DNA of 64,000 nt from Pseudomonas lini (GTDB taxonomy: Bacteria; Pseudomonadota; Gammaproteobacteria; Pseudomonadales; Pseudomonadaceae), in contig NZ_OZ061318.1 of assembly GCF_964063345.1 (NCBI RefSeq), positions 620,001 through 684,000 on the forward strand. Direction: 5' to 3'. Under the pieces are notes generated by a model. The model saw only the letters and a list, made by a program, of their open reading frames with translations. It did no database searches and was not told where the DNA came from. The translations under genes were made by a program, and so were the position numbers. Positions 51,436-60,382 of the stretch are shown here, piece after piece; position 1 is the stretch's first letter; each line of letters starts with the position of its first letter.

Positions 51436-52410
51436 ATGCAGCCTACCCCTGGATTGGTCGCGATTCTGGCCTACGACGGCCTCTGCACTTTCGAATTCGG
51501 CATCGCCGTGGAGATCTTCGGCCTGGCGCGGCCGGAGTTCGATTTCCCTTGGTATGAGCATCGAATCGTCGCCGTCGACCAAGGGCCGATGCGCGCCATG
51601 GGCGGCATTCAGGTGCTGGCCGACGGTGGGATGGAACTGCTTGAAGAGGCCCGGACCATCATCATCCCCGGCTGGCGCGACCGCAGCGCGGCGGTGCCTG
51701 AACCCTTGCTCGCCGCCCTGCGCCGGGCCCATGCCCGGGGCGCGCGATTGCTGTCGATCTGTTCGGGGGTATTCGTACTGGCGGCCACCGGTTTGCTCGA
51801 CGGTCACGGCGCCACGACGCATTGGCGCTATACCGCTGAACTGGCCGAACGTTTTCCGGACATTCAGGTGGACCCGGACGTGCTTTATGTCGATTCGGGC
51901 CAATTGATCACATCAGCCGGCAGCGCCGCGGGCATCGATGCCTGCCTGCATCTGGTCGCGCGGGATTTTGGCACTCAGGTGGCCAACTCGGTGGCGCGGC
52001 GGTTGGTGATGTCGCCGCAACGCACCGGCGGCCAAGCGCAATTCATTCCGTCACCGGTCAGCCCGACGCCACGCAGCGATCTGTCGCGAGTCATGCAGTG
52101 GGCGCGTGAACGTCTGCACGAACCGCTGGAAGTTCGCGACCTTGCCAGCGAAGCGGCCATGAGTGAACGCACGTTCCTGCGGCGGTTCACCAAAGCCAGC
52201 GGCCTGCCGCCGAAGGCATGGTTGCAACATGAGCGTCTGGCCCGGGCCCGCGAACTGCTGGAGAGTACCCGCCAGAACACCGAGCAGATTGCCCAGCGCT
52301 GCGGTTATCGATCGGTGGAAAGTTTCCGCGTGGCGTTTCGCAGCGTGGTCGGTGTGCCACCGTCAGTGTATCGGGAGCGGTTTGGACGTGAGGTGAAGGC
52401 GATTATTTGA
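51436..52410 (+). CDS. ftrA: GlxA-family transcriptional regulator FtrA
   Basis: 324 residues. The N-terminal DJ-1/PfpI-like domain (GLVAILAYDGLCTFEFGIAV; LLSICSGVFVLAATGLLDG; SAGSAAGIDACLHLVARD) keeps a Cys in the nucleophile-elbow place. The C-terminal AraC domain has 'LASEAAMSERTFLRRFTKAS' and 'IAQRCGYRSVESFRVAFRSV'. The arrangement and the rhodanese neighbour match FtrA. ATG 51436 is preferred over upstream in-frame codons that overlap the divergent promoter region. The divergent rhodanese gene is its likely target. Confidence 0.88.
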   Translation: MQPTPGLVAILAYDGLCTFEFGIAVEIFGLARPEFDFPWYEHRIVAVDQGPMRAMGGIQVLADGGMELLEEARTIIIPGWRDRSAAVPEPLLAALRRAHARGARLLSICSGVFVLAATGLLDGHGATTHWRYTAELAERFPDIQVDPDVLYVDSGQLITSAGSAAGIDACLHLVARDFGTQVANSVARRLVMSPQRTGGQAQFIPSPVSPTPRSDLSRVMQWARERLHEPLEVRDLASEAAMSERTFLRRFTKASGLPPKAWLQHERLARARELLESTRQNTEQIAQRCGYRSVESFRVAFRSVVGVPPSVYRERFGREVKAII

Positions 52411-52426
52411 GTGTGTTTGAGAGCCT

Positions 52427-52520
52427 CATCGCGGGCAAACCCGCTCCCACAGGGATTGTGTTGTTCACAGATAATGTGTTCAACACACAAATCCTGTGGG
52501 GGCGGGCTTGCCCGCGAAGG
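52427..52520. repeat. REPIN, inverted orientation
   Basis: ATCGCGGGCAAACCCGCTCC at the left and GTGGGGGCGGGCTTGCCCGC at the right, so the pair faces the other way round from the others. It lies between ftrA and cobF (convergent). Confidence 0.75.
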
Positions 52521-52543
52521 CGTTACCCCAAACACCCATTATC

Positions 52544-53299
52544 TCAAAACTTGCGCAACAAATAGGTATCCATAATCCACCCATGCGCCAGCCGCGCCGC
52601 CTTGCGCACCCGTTCAATCTCATCCGCGACATCCTTGAGCTTGCCGCTAATCAGGATTTCATCCGGCGTCCCCAGGTAAGCCCCCCAGTAAATCTCCGTC
52701 TCCTGATCGGCCACGTGACGGTAGGCATCTTGTGCATCCAGCATCACCACCAGGCTGTCGGCGTCACTCGCCTGCCCCGCCGCCAACCGTCGGCCGGTGG
52801 TGATTTCAATCGAGCGACCGATGCGATTCAGCGGCACCTTATGTTGCGCCGCCAATGCCTGCACGCTGGTGATCCCGGGGATCACCTCGAACTCGAACGC
52901 ACACCGGCCTGACGCCAGAATCGCCTGCAGAATCCGAATGGTGCTGTCGTACAACGCAGGATCGCCCCACACCAGAAAACCGCCGCACTGGTCGTCGGTC
53001 ATTTCCTCGCTGATCAACCGCTCGAAGGTCTGCTGCTTAGCGCGGTTCAGGTCTTCGACGCTGGCCTTGTAGTCCACATCCCCGCGCTCCCGCTCCGGGC
53101 TGTGGGCTTCGACGAAGCGGTAGTCGCGATCGGTGATGTAGCGCTCACAGATCTCGCGGCGCAGGTCGATCAGTTTGTCTTTGCTCTGGCCCTTGTCCAT
53201 GAGGAAAAACACATCGACGCGGTTCAGCGCCTTCACTGCCTGCATCGTGATGTAGTCGGGGTTGCCGGCGCCGACACCGATGACCAGAAGTTTTTTCAT
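52544..53299 (-). CDS. cobF: Precorrin-6A synthase (deacetylating), CobF
   Basis: 251 residues. Tetrapyrrole methylase fold: the N-terminus 'KKLLVIGVGAGNPDYITMQA' is the family signature, and 'GGFLVWGDPALYDSTIRILQ' and 'FEVIPGITSVQALAAQHKVP' follow. CobF methylates C1 and removes the acetyl group in aerobic cobalamin synthesis. ATG 53299 shares one base with the stop of the upstream phosphatase-like gene, so the two form an operon. Other cob genes are not in this window, and no cobalamin riboswitch was seen. Confidence 0.92.
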   Translation of the reverse strand: MKKLLVIGVGAGNPDYITMQAVKALNRVDVFFLMDKGQSKDKLIDLRREICERYITDRDYRFVEAHSPERERGDVDYKASVEDLNRAKQQTFERLISEEMTDDQCGGFLVWGDPALYDSTIRILQAILASGRCAFEFEVIPGITSVQALAAQHKVPLNRIGRSIEITTGRRLAAGQASDADSLVVMLDAQDAYRHVADQETEIYWGAYLGTPDEILISGKLKDVADEIERVRKAARLAHGWIMDTYLLRKF

Positions 53300-53871
53300 C
53301 AACGTGCTCCCTCAGGGTCCGTGCCCATCAAGCGTAGCCGCCAGCGACCGTTGAACCGCAACTCGATGGCTGACAACGGTTCGACGTCGATCTGGTTGAA
53401 CGCCGCACCCTGCAGCACCTGCATCAATGCGGCGCGGATGACAAAAGGATGGGTGATGGCAACGACATGCCCCGGCGTTGCCTCAAGGCTATTCAACCAC
53501 GCAGCCACCCGCTCACCGAGTTGCGTCACCGATTCTCCACCGTGGGGTGCCGAGGTCGGGTCATTGAGCCAGGCCTGGAGCGTCTCGGGTTCAGACATCT
53601 GCAGGTCGTCGATCGACGTGCCTTTCCAGCGTCCGAAATCGCAATCCCCCAAGGCCGCGACAATCTCCACATCGTCGCCAAACAGCTTAGCGGTTTGCCG
53701 GGTTCGTAGTTCTGGGCCACAGAGCAAACGGGGGGTGCCCTTGAACTGGCGGCAACGCGACCCCTTCGCCGATTGCCAATCCATTTCCAACGGCTCATTC
53801 GTAGGAAAACACGCCAATTTTTGTGCGACGGTTCGAGCGTGGCACATCAGGGTCAAGCGGGTCGCCTGCAC
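53299..53871 (-). CDS. Histidine-phosphatase-family protein with altered RHG motif
   Basis: 190 residues. It has the phosphoglycerate-mutase-like fold. The usual L-R-H-G-x-T is 'LMCHARTVAQ', with Cys10-His11-Ala12 in place of Arg-His-Gly. The partner His lies in 'VVAITHPFVIRAALMQVLQ', and the Glu in 'HGGESVTQLGERVAAWL'. The missing Arg may lower or change phosphatase activity. GTG 53871 is the only plausible start. Coupled to cobF by the one-base overlap, so a CobC-like role in cobalamin nucleotide-loop dephosphorylation is possible. Confidence 0.75.
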   Translation of the reverse strand: MQATRLTLMCHARTVAQKLACFPTNEPLEMDWQSAKGSRCRQFKGTPRLLCGPELRTRQTAKLFGDDVEIVAALGDCDFGRWKGTSIDDLQMSEPETLQAWLNDPTSAPHGGESVTQLGERVAAWLNSLEATPGHVVAITHPFVIRAALMQVLQGAAFNQIDVEPLSAIELRFNGRWRLRLMGTDPEGAR

Positions 53872-54136
53872 GGAAGATCACTCTGTCGATGGGATGGAGA
53901 ACGGCACGATGCCACGAATAATCAGCCCATTGTGCCGCAAGAAGCGCGATCCAGGGCGCTTCGTTTCAAGCAGCCGACCGGGTTGGCGACCCCATTTTAC
54001 CCCCGATAAGTAGCGATCTCTGACACCTCTACGGGCGATGTCCTACAAAGGCAGTCGACATCCGCGTAGCCCGCGGCGTACGGGGTTTTCGCCCCATTTT
54101 TGAGCGTTTAAAATCCACACAATAATTCACTAGACA
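53872..54136. other. Intergenic region with short GC-rich hairpins
   Basis: The divergent promoter region between the phosphatase-like gene and the RpiR-type regulator. The right part is AT-rich (54110-54180). No small gene is supported. Confidence 0.4.
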
Positions 54137-54152
54137 TGTAGCACACGTTACA
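54137..54152. promoter_or_regulatory. Possible RpiR-type operator
   Basis: TGTAG-CACACG-TTACA has the TGTA...TACA symmetry favoured by RpiR/HexR-family repressors and lies 60 bp before the regulator gene. Only the outer four bases are perfectly symmetric. Confidence 0.3.
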
Positions 54153-54212
54153 TAAATACTGTTTTGGCAATTTATGAAATGAAACCGACACACCCATCCA
54201 GCAGGAGCCCGG

Positions 54213-55064
54213 ATGCCCTCTCTCAGAGACCTGATCACCGATCCCGGCCTGGACTTCACCCCATCGGAACGCAAAGTCATACGAGCCTTGCTGGACCAGT
54301 ACCCGCGTAACGGACTGGGCCCCATGTCACGTCTGGCCGAACATGCCGGTGTCAGCGATCCGACCATCGTGCGGCTGGTAAAAAAGCTTGGCTTCAGCGG
54401 TCATGCCGAGTTTCAGGAAGCGTTGCTCAGCGACATGGATGACCGCCTGCGCTCGCCCAGTACCCTGTTGCAACCCCGCGCCCATCTCAAGAAAGATGAC
54501 CCCTGGGGCCATTATCTGGCGAACAGCCATCGAGCATTGGTCGATACCCAGGCGCTGACCCAACCCGAAGATGTACGAATTCTGATCGAATGGCTGCTCG
54601 ACACCCGCCATCAGGTCCATTGCTTCGGCGGCCGTTTCAGCAGTTTCCTCGCCAACTATTTGCTCAACCACCTGCACCTGTTGCGGCCCGGTTGTTTTGC
54701 CCTGGAAGACAACGCGCAATTGCCGGACCGGTTGTTCGACGTGCAGCGTCAGGACGTGGTGCTGGTGTTCGACTATCGCCGCTATCAGTCCCAGGCCCTG
54801 CGGGTCGCCAATGCCGCGAAGAGTCGACATGCGCGGGTCGTGCTGTTCACCGATATCTACGCGTCACCGCTGCGAGAAATGGCCGACCTGATCATCAGCG
54901 CACCGGTGGAATCGGCGTCGGCCTTCGACTCGATGGTTCCGGCGCTGGCTCAGGTTGAAGCACTGGTTGCCTGCCTGTCCCTGCGCAGCCCCGATCTGGC
55001 CGATCGCCTGGAAGGCATCGATGCCCTGCGGACCGACTTCGACACTCACCTGCTGGAGGATTAA
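54213..55064 (+). CDS. MurR/RpiR-family transcriptional regulator
   Basis: 283 residues. N-terminal helix-turn-helix (LTPSERKVIRALLDQYP-like start; 'HAGVSDPTIVRLVKKLGFSG', about 45-64) and C-terminal SIS sugar/ligand-binding domain (VHCFGGRFSSFLANYLLNHL; VVLVFDYRRYQSQALRVANA). AGGAG precedes ATG 54213. The cysteine hydrolase gene follows five bases after its stop, so it is the first gene of the catabolic cluster and probably its regulator. Confidence 0.85.
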   Translation: MPSLRDLITDPGLDFTPSERKVIRALLDQYPRNGLGPMSRLAEHAGVSDPTIVRLVKKLGFSGHAEFQEALLSDMDDRLRSPSTLLQPRAHLKKDDPWGHYLANSHRALVDTQALTQPEDVRILIEWLLDTRHQVHCFGGRFSSFLANYLLNHLHLLRPGCFALEDNAQLPDRLFDVQRQDVVLVFDYRRYQSQALRVANAAKSRHARVVLFTDIYASPLREMADLIISAPVESASAFDSMVPALAQVEALVACLSLRSPDLADRLEGIDALRTDFDTHLLED

Positions 55065-55069
55065 TAAGG

Positions 55070-55714
55070 ATGTTCACGCTCCCCCACCATTCGCCCCGGG
55101 ACTTGCCGTTTACCGCCGACCACACCGCACTGTTGCTGGTGGACATGCAGCGTGCCTGGCTTGAGCCGCAGTTCGACCCACACCTCAACGGGCCGGATGC
55201 CGAATACTTTCTGACCCGCGCCCACATGCAGGTGGTGCCCAATCAACGCCGGTTGCTCAGCGCCTTTCGCGGCGTGCGGCAAAACGTGCTGCACACACTC
55301 ATCGAAAGTCTCACCGCCGATGGTCGCGACCGCTCGCTGGACCACAAGCTCTCGGACATGCACCTGCCCAAGGGCAGCCCGCACGCGCGAATCATCGATG
55401 ACCTGACGCCGATCGAAAACGAAATCGTGTTGCCCAAGACCTCTTCCGGGGTCTTCAACTCCACCAACATCGACTACGTGCTGCGCAACCTCGAAACCCG
55501 GCACCTGATCATCGCCGGCATCGTCACCGACCAGTGCGTCGACATGGCCGTGCGTGACGCCGCCGACCGCGGTTACCTGGTGACGCTGGTCGAAGATGCC
55601 TGCGCCACCTACACCGAACAACGGCATCACGCCTGCCTGAACGCCATCAAAGGCTACTGCTGGATCACCGACACCCAAACCGTGCTCCGCCGGTTGCAGG
55701 AGATGCAGTCATGA
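55070..55714 (+). CDS. Isochorismatase-family cysteine hydrolase
   Basis: 214 residues. The Asp-Lys-Cys triad is likely Asp in 'ALLLVDMQRAWL', Lys in 'IVLPKTSSGVFNST' and Cys in 'IAGIVTDQCVDMAVRDAADR'. Members hydrolyse carbamoyl or amide bonds (N-carbamoylsarcosine, nicotinamide, ureidoacrylate and similar). It overlaps the glutamine-synthetase-like gene by four bases. AATAAGG precedes ATG 55070. Confidence 0.86.
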   Translation: MFTLPHHSPRDLPFTADHTALLLVDMQRAWLEPQFDPHLNGPDAEYFLTRAHMQVVPNQRRLLSAFRGVRQNVLHTLIESLTADGRDRSLDHKLSDMHLPKGSPHARIIDDLTPIENEIVLPKTSSGVFNSTNIDYVLRNLETRHLIIAGIVTDQCVDMAVRDAADRGYLVTLVEDACATYTEQRHHACLNAIKGYCWITDTQTVLRRLQEMQS

Positions 55715-57042
55715 GCGCTCGCCTGTCGCCACTGCCGATGACCACGATCGTCACCACCGACCTGATCGGCGTGACGCGCGGCCGTTCCTTTCCCACCGAC
55801 GAACTCGATGCCTATCAAGTGGCGGGCTGCGGCTGGGTGCCGGCCAACAGCGCCCTGACCCCGCAAGACATCATCGCCTCCAGCAATCCATGGGGTGCTT
55901 ATGGAGACTTGCGGCTGATCCCCGACTTGAGTAGCCGCGTGACCGTCAACAACGGCCCGGACGCCAATGCCCCGGCGCTGGACTTCATTCACGGCGACAT
56001 TTGCGAAACCGATGGCCACCCGTGGGGCGCCTGCCCGCGTACGCTGTTGCGCAACGAAGTGGAGCGTTATCGCGACGAATTGGGACTGCAGATCCACGCC
56101 GCGTTCGAACATGAATTCAACCTCGGCAGCGGCGTGGCTGAGCATCTGGCGTTTTCTCTTGAGGCACAGCGCCAAGGCGCCGAATTCGGCGGCTGGTTAC
56201 TCAGCGCACTGCGTGCCGGCGGTGCGGAGCCAGAGATGTTCCTGCCGGAATACGGCAAGCACCAATACGAAATCACCTGCCGCCCGGCCCTCGGCGTCGC
56301 CGCCGCCGACCGCGCGGTGAACGTGCGTGAGATCACCCGTGAGATCGCTCGGCAAATGGGCCTGAACCTGAGTTTCGCCCCCAAGACCTCCGAGCAGGCG
56401 GTGTGCAATGGCGTGCATTTTCACGTGAGCCTGCAGGATCTGGCCGGCCACCCGGTGCTGTACGACGCCGGCACCACCAACGGCCTGTCGACCCTCGGCC
56501 GGCATTGGGCCGCCGGCGTTCTGCATTATTTGCCGGCGCTCTGCGCCTTTACCGCGCCGACGCCAGTTTCCTATCAGCGCTTGCAGCCCCATCACTGGAG
56601 CGCTTCCTACGCCTGCCTCGGCCAACGCAACCGCGAAGCGGCGCTGCGGATTTGCCCGACCGTGAGTCTGGGCGGCAAAGCCGTGGCGGCGCAGTACAAC
56701 CTGGAATTTCGCGCCATGGACGCCACCGCCTCACCGCACCTGGCCATGGCCGCATTGCTGATCGCCGGGCGCCTGGGCATCGAGCAACATCTGGCCCTGA
56801 ACGCGATCACCGATGAAGTCCCCGATGCCCTGAACGAAGAGCAACGCCAGGCCCGCGGCATCGTCGCCCTGCCCGCGTCCCTGTCCCAGGCCCTGGATTG
56901 CCTGCGCAACAGCGAGGCGCTGATCGAAGCCCTGCCGAGTGCGTTACTGGACACTTACTTCGCCGTTAAAACCGAGGAACTGAGGCTGACGGAACAGCTC
57001 TCGCCCGCCGATCTTTGTGAGCACTATGCGCGTCTGTACTGA
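55711..57042 (+). CDS. Glutamine-synthetase-family ligase
   Basis: 443 residues. The catalytic domain has 'AAFEHEFNLGSGVA' (Glu metal ligands), 'HQYEITCRPALGVAAADRAV', 'GVHFHVSLQD' and 'NLEFRAMDATASPHLAMAAL'. The tail lacks the adenylylation-type Tyr motif of classical GlnA, and the N-terminal beta-grasp domain is reduced. It is in the gamma-glutamyl ligase group, in which members such as PuuA attach glutamate to amines. The ATGA overlaps and shared operon suggest an amine or amino-acid degradation pathway. Its real substrate is unknown. Confidence 0.85.
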   Translation: MSARLSPLPMTTIVTTDLIGVTRGRSFPTDELDAYQVAGCGWVPANSALTPQDIIASSNPWGAYGDLRLIPDLSSRVTVNNGPDANAPALDFIHGDICETDGHPWGACPRTLLRNEVERYRDELGLQIHAAFEHEFNLGSGVAEHLAFSLEAQRQGAEFGGWLLSALRAGGAEPEMFLPEYGKHQYEITCRPALGVAAADRAVNVREITREIARQMGLNLSFAPKTSEQAVCNGVHFHVSLQDLAGHPVLYDAGTTNGLSTLGRHWAAGVLHYLPALCAFTAPTPVSYQRLQPHHWSASYACLGQRNREAALRICPTVSLGGKAVAAQYNLEFRAMDATASPHLAMAALLIAGRLGIEQHLALNAITDEVPDALNEEQRQARGIVALPASLSQALDCLRNSEALIEALPSALLDTYFAVKTEELRLTEQLSPADLCEHYARLY

Positions 57043-57778
57043 GTCCGCCGAGCTGGGGATCTACACCCAGCCTGCGTACACCCTGAGCCGGGAAGCCTCC
57101 GAGCACCCGCTGATTCTGGTGTGTGAGCACGCCAGTCGTTTTATCCCGGCCGGGTTGAATGACCTGGGCTTGAGCCATGAAGCCGCCCGCGAACACATCG
57201 CCTGGGATATCGGCGCCCTGGCGCTGGCCGAAGGCTTGTCCGAAGCACTGGGCGCCACTCTGTTGGCGGCCAACTATTCACGCCTGTTGATCGACCTCAA
57301 TCGCCCGTGGCATGCGCCTGACAGCATTGCGTTGCAGAGCGAGATTTATCAGGTGCCGGGCAATCGGGATCTGGACGAGGCCACCCGCGACTATCGCCGC
57401 CATTGCCTGTTCGAGCCATTTCATACACGCCTGCAAACCTTGATCGACGCCCGTGTGGCGCAAGGTCGACCGGTTCGCGTGGTGGGGATTCACAGTTTCA
57501 CGCCGATATATTACGGCCAGCCACGGTCGCTGGAAGTCGGCGTGTTGTACGGACAAGCCGGGGAGTACGCCCAGAAAGTGATCGACGGGCTGAGCCGGCA
57601 TCCCTTGAAAGTCGCCGGTAATCAGCCGTACAAAGTCGATCCGCGGGGTGATATGACCGTGCCGGTTCACGGCGATGCACGAGGGCTTGAGTCGGTGTTG
57701 ATCGAGGTACGCAACGATCTGCTGCGCACGCCCGAAAACATCGGTCGCTGGACCGACTATCTGGCGCTACTGCTGTAG
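57026..57778 (+). CDS. N-formylglutamate amidohydrolase-family protein
   Basis: 250 residues. 'LILVCEHASRFIPAGLNDLG' and 'HIAWDIGALALAEGLSEALG' (D in WD-x-GA) are the family signature; 'LLIDLNRPWHAPDSIALQSE' and 'VVGIHSFTPIY' complete it. Members are zinc-dependent deformylases such as HutG, but this paralogue lies in a cluster with no hut genes. It overlaps the ligase gene by 17 bases (ATG 57026). Confidence 0.85.
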   Translation: MRVCTESAELGIYTQPAYTLSREASEHPLILVCEHASRFIPAGLNDLGLSHEAAREHIAWDIGALALAEGLSEALGATLLAANYSRLLIDLNRPWHAPDSIALQSEIYQVPGNRDLDEATRDYRRHCLFEPFHTRLQTLIDARVAQGRPVRVVGIHSFTPIYYGQPRSLEVGVLYGQAGEYAQKVIDGLSRHPLKVAGNQPYKVDPRGDMTVPVHGDARGLESVLIEVRNDLLRTPENIGRWTDYLALLL

Positions 57779-57835
57779 AGCAACAGCTTCAAACTCGCAG
57801 CGTGCAGCTGCTTTCAAATCAAGGAGAAGGGCTTC

Positions 57836-59185
57836 ATGGAAATAGAAGAATTCGGCTACAAGCAAGAGTTGAAACGCAGCCTGTCACTGACGGACCTGGT
57901 GGTGTACGGGATGATCTTCATGATCCCCATCGCCCCGTTCGGCGTTTATGGTTACGTCAACGCCGAAGCCCCGGGGATGGTGCCCCTGGCCTACATCATC
58001 GGCATGGTGGCGATGCTGTTCACCGCCCTCAGTTACGGCAGCATGGCCCGGGCCTTTCCGATTGCAGGCTCCGTGTATTCCTACGCACAACGCGGCCTCA
58101 ACCCGCATGTCGGGTTTATCGCCGGTTGGCTGATGCTGCTCGATTATTTGCTGATTCCGCCACTGCTCTACGTCTACGCGGCGATGGCGCTGAACCATTT
58201 GTACCCGGACATCCCGAAAGTCGGCTTCATCCTGGCCTTTCTGGTCAGCGCCACCTTCGTCAACCTGCGGGGTATCACCTTCACCGCGCGGATGAACATC
58301 GTCTTTCTACTGGCGCAACTGGTGGTGCTGGGGATCTTCCTGTTCTATGCCTGGAATGCCCTGCACAACGGCGGCGGTAACGGCGAGCTGACTCTGGCGC
58401 CGCTGTATAACCCCGAGACGTTCAACTTCGCCCTGTTGATGCAAGCGGTGTCGATTGCCGTGCTGTCGTTCCTCGGTTTCGATGCGATTTCCACCCTCGC
58501 CGAAGAAATCAAGGGAGACCCGGGTCGTAGTGTCGGCAAGGCTGCGCTGATCACATTGCTGGTGATGGGCGTGATCTTCGTCGTGCAGACCTGGATTGCC
58601 ACGGATCTGGCCGCCGGCCTGGGCTTCAAGTCCGCCGACACTGCGTTCTATGAAATCGCCGAAATCGCCGCCGGCAGCTGGCTGGCAACCCTGACCGCCG
58701 TGGCCACCGCCCTGGCCTGGGGCGTCGCGGTCGCGATCACCTCGCAAGCGGCGGTTTCGCGCCTGCTGTTCGGCATGGCGCGGGACGGCAAACTGCCGAA
58801 AGTGCTGGCCAAGGTGCACCCGAAACACAACACGCCGTATGTGAGCATCTATCTGGTGGCGGCGCTGTCGCTGGTGATCTGCTACCTGTTCATCAACTCG
58901 GTGGACACCCTCACCTCCCTGGTGAACTTCGGCGCCCTGAGCGGCTTTATGTTGCTGCACCTGACCGTGATCAACTATTACTGGCGTCGGCAGAAGTCCG
59001 GCCAGGTGATTCGTCACCTGCTCTGCCCGGTGATCGGCTTCATCATCGTCGCGGCCATCATGTACAACATGGGCGTCGATGCACAGAAACTCGGCCTGAT
59101 CTGGATTGCCCTGGGGCTGGTCTATCTATTCTTCCTCAACAAACTGGGTGCCAGCACGGTCCTACCCGACCCAAGCAATGGCTGA
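57836..59185 (+). CDS. APC-family amino acid/amine permease
   Basis: 449 residues with about twelve hydrophobic segments, as usual for amino acid-polyamine-organocation carriers. N-terminal 'SLTDLVVYGMIFMIPIAPFG' and 'FLGFDAISTLAEEIKGDPGR' are the family's TM1 and TM6-loop signatures. The substrate is likely the compound broken down by the neighbours. AGGAGA precedes ATG 57836, 57 bp after the amidohydrolase stop. Confidence 0.88.
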   Translation: MEIEEFGYKQELKRSLSLTDLVVYGMIFMIPIAPFGVYGYVNAEAPGMVPLAYIIGMVAMLFTALSYGSMARAFPIAGSVYSYAQRGLNPHVGFIAGWLMLLDYLLIPPLLYVYAAMALNHLYPDIPKVGFILAFLVSATFVNLRGITFTARMNIVFLLAQLVVLGIFLFYAWNALHNGGGNGELTLAPLYNPETFNFALLMQAVSIAVLSFLGFDAISTLAEEIKGDPGRSVGKAALITLLVMGVIFVVQTWIATDLAAGLGFKSADTAFYEIAEIAAGSWLATLTAVATALAWGVAVAITSQAAVSRLLFGMARDGKLPKVLAKVHPKHNTPYVSIYLVAALSLVICYLFINSVDTLTSLVNFGALSGFMLLHLTVINYYWRRQKSGQVIRHLLCPVIGFIIVAAIMYNMGVDAQKLGLIWIALGLVYLFFLNKLGASTVLPDPSNG

Positions 59186-59304
59186 CAAGAAAAAGAGCAG
59201 CGTCTGACATGAATTCAGGCGACTGCCGATTTAACGCGTGGAAACCGACAGTGATAGTCAGGTTCGGTGCACATCGCCGAACCCTTTGATACAGGAGTAC
59301 ATCC

Positions 59305-60321
59305 ATGCTGGTCTTACGCCCAGTGGAGTTAACCGACCTGGTCCAGTTGCAGCACCTTGCGCGCGACAGTCTGGTGGGGGTCACGTCCTTGCCGGACGAC
59401 ACCGAACGCCTGCGCGAGAAGATTCTCGACTCCTGCGCTTCGTTCGAGAAAGACGTCCAGGGGCCTGGCCCGGAGAATTATTTCTTCGTGCTGGAAAATC
59501 TCACGACCCGCCGTCTGGTCGGCTGCGCGGAAATCCTCGCCACCGCGGGGTTCAACGAGCCGTTCTACAGTTTGCGCAACCGCCATTTCACCAGCGCCTC
59601 ACGGGAGCTGAACATCGAGCATGGGGTGCCGGCGTTGTCGTTGTGCCATGACCTCAGTGGTCATACTTTGCTGCGCGGTTTCCATATCGACGCGGCGCTG
59701 AAACGCACGCGGTTTTCCGAATTGCTGTCCCGGGCGCGGCTGCTGTTCATCGCCGCCCACAAGGCGCGCTTTGCCGAAGCGGTGATCACCGAGATCGTCG
59801 GTTACAGCGACGAACAGGGCCAGTCACCATTCTGGGATGCGCTGGGCAAGCATTTCTTCGACCTGCCGTACGTCGAGGCCGAGCGGCTTTGCGGTCTGCA
59901 GAGCCGGACATTTCTCGCCGAACTGATGCCGCAATACCCTATTTACGTGCCGATGCTGCCGCCGGCGGCACAGGCATGTATCGGCCGGATTCATCCTGAC
60001 GGTCAGGAGGCCTTCGACATTCTTGAACGCGAAGGCTTCGAAACCAACAGCTACATCGACCCGTTCGACGGTGGCCCGACGTTGTACGCACGCACCTCGA
60101 ACATTCGCTCCATCGCCCAAAGCCAGACCGGTACGGTGCATCCAGGCTCAGCCATCGACGCCCGTGGCAACTACCTGGTGAGCAACGATTCGTTGAAGGG
60201 TTATCGCGCCATCGTCGCCGAGCTCGACTATCGAGCCGGGCAACCTGTGACGTTGAGCGCCGAAATGTGTGCGGCCCTGAATGTGACCGACGCCAATGCG
60301 ATCCGGTTGATCGCCCTGTGA
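59305..60321 (+). CDS. Arginine N-succinyltransferase alpha-subunit paralogue (AruF-like)
   Basis: 338 residues. 'MLVLRPVELTDLVQLQHLAR', 'TSLPDDTERLREKI', 'AVITEIVGYSDEQGQSPFWD' and 'SRTFLAELMPQYPIYVPM' are those of AstA/AruF. The enzyme transfers succinate from succinyl-CoA to the alpha-amino group of arginine or ornithine. The rest of the AST pathway (astB, astC, astD, astE) is absent here, so it is a second copy that has joined another cluster. AGGAG precedes ATG 59305. Confidence 0.87.
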   Translation: MLVLRPVELTDLVQLQHLARDSLVGVTSLPDDTERLREKILDSCASFEKDVQGPGPENYFFVLENLTTRRLVGCAEILATAGFNEPFYSLRNRHFTSASRELNIEHGVPALSLCHDLSGHTLLRGFHIDAALKRTRFSELLSRARLLFIAAHKARFAEAVITEIVGYSDEQGQSPFWDALGKHFFDLPYVEAERLCGLQSRTFLAELMPQYPIYVPMLPPAAQACIGRIHPDGQEAFDILEREGFETNSYIDPFDGGPTLYARTSNIRSIAQSQTGTVHPGSAIDARGNYLVSNDSLKGYRAIVAELDYRAGQPVTLSAEMCAALNVTDANAIRLIAL

Positions 60322-60382
60322 GCCGCCACCGGCACCGTACCCAACGACAGCGCCCGAACGAGCGCGAAGAAGGAGCTGCCTC

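Noticed and set aside
53872..54212. A cobalamin riboswitch before the cobF operon
   Set aside because: No B12-box-like core or the expected paired elements are visible; only AT-rich promoter-like sequence.
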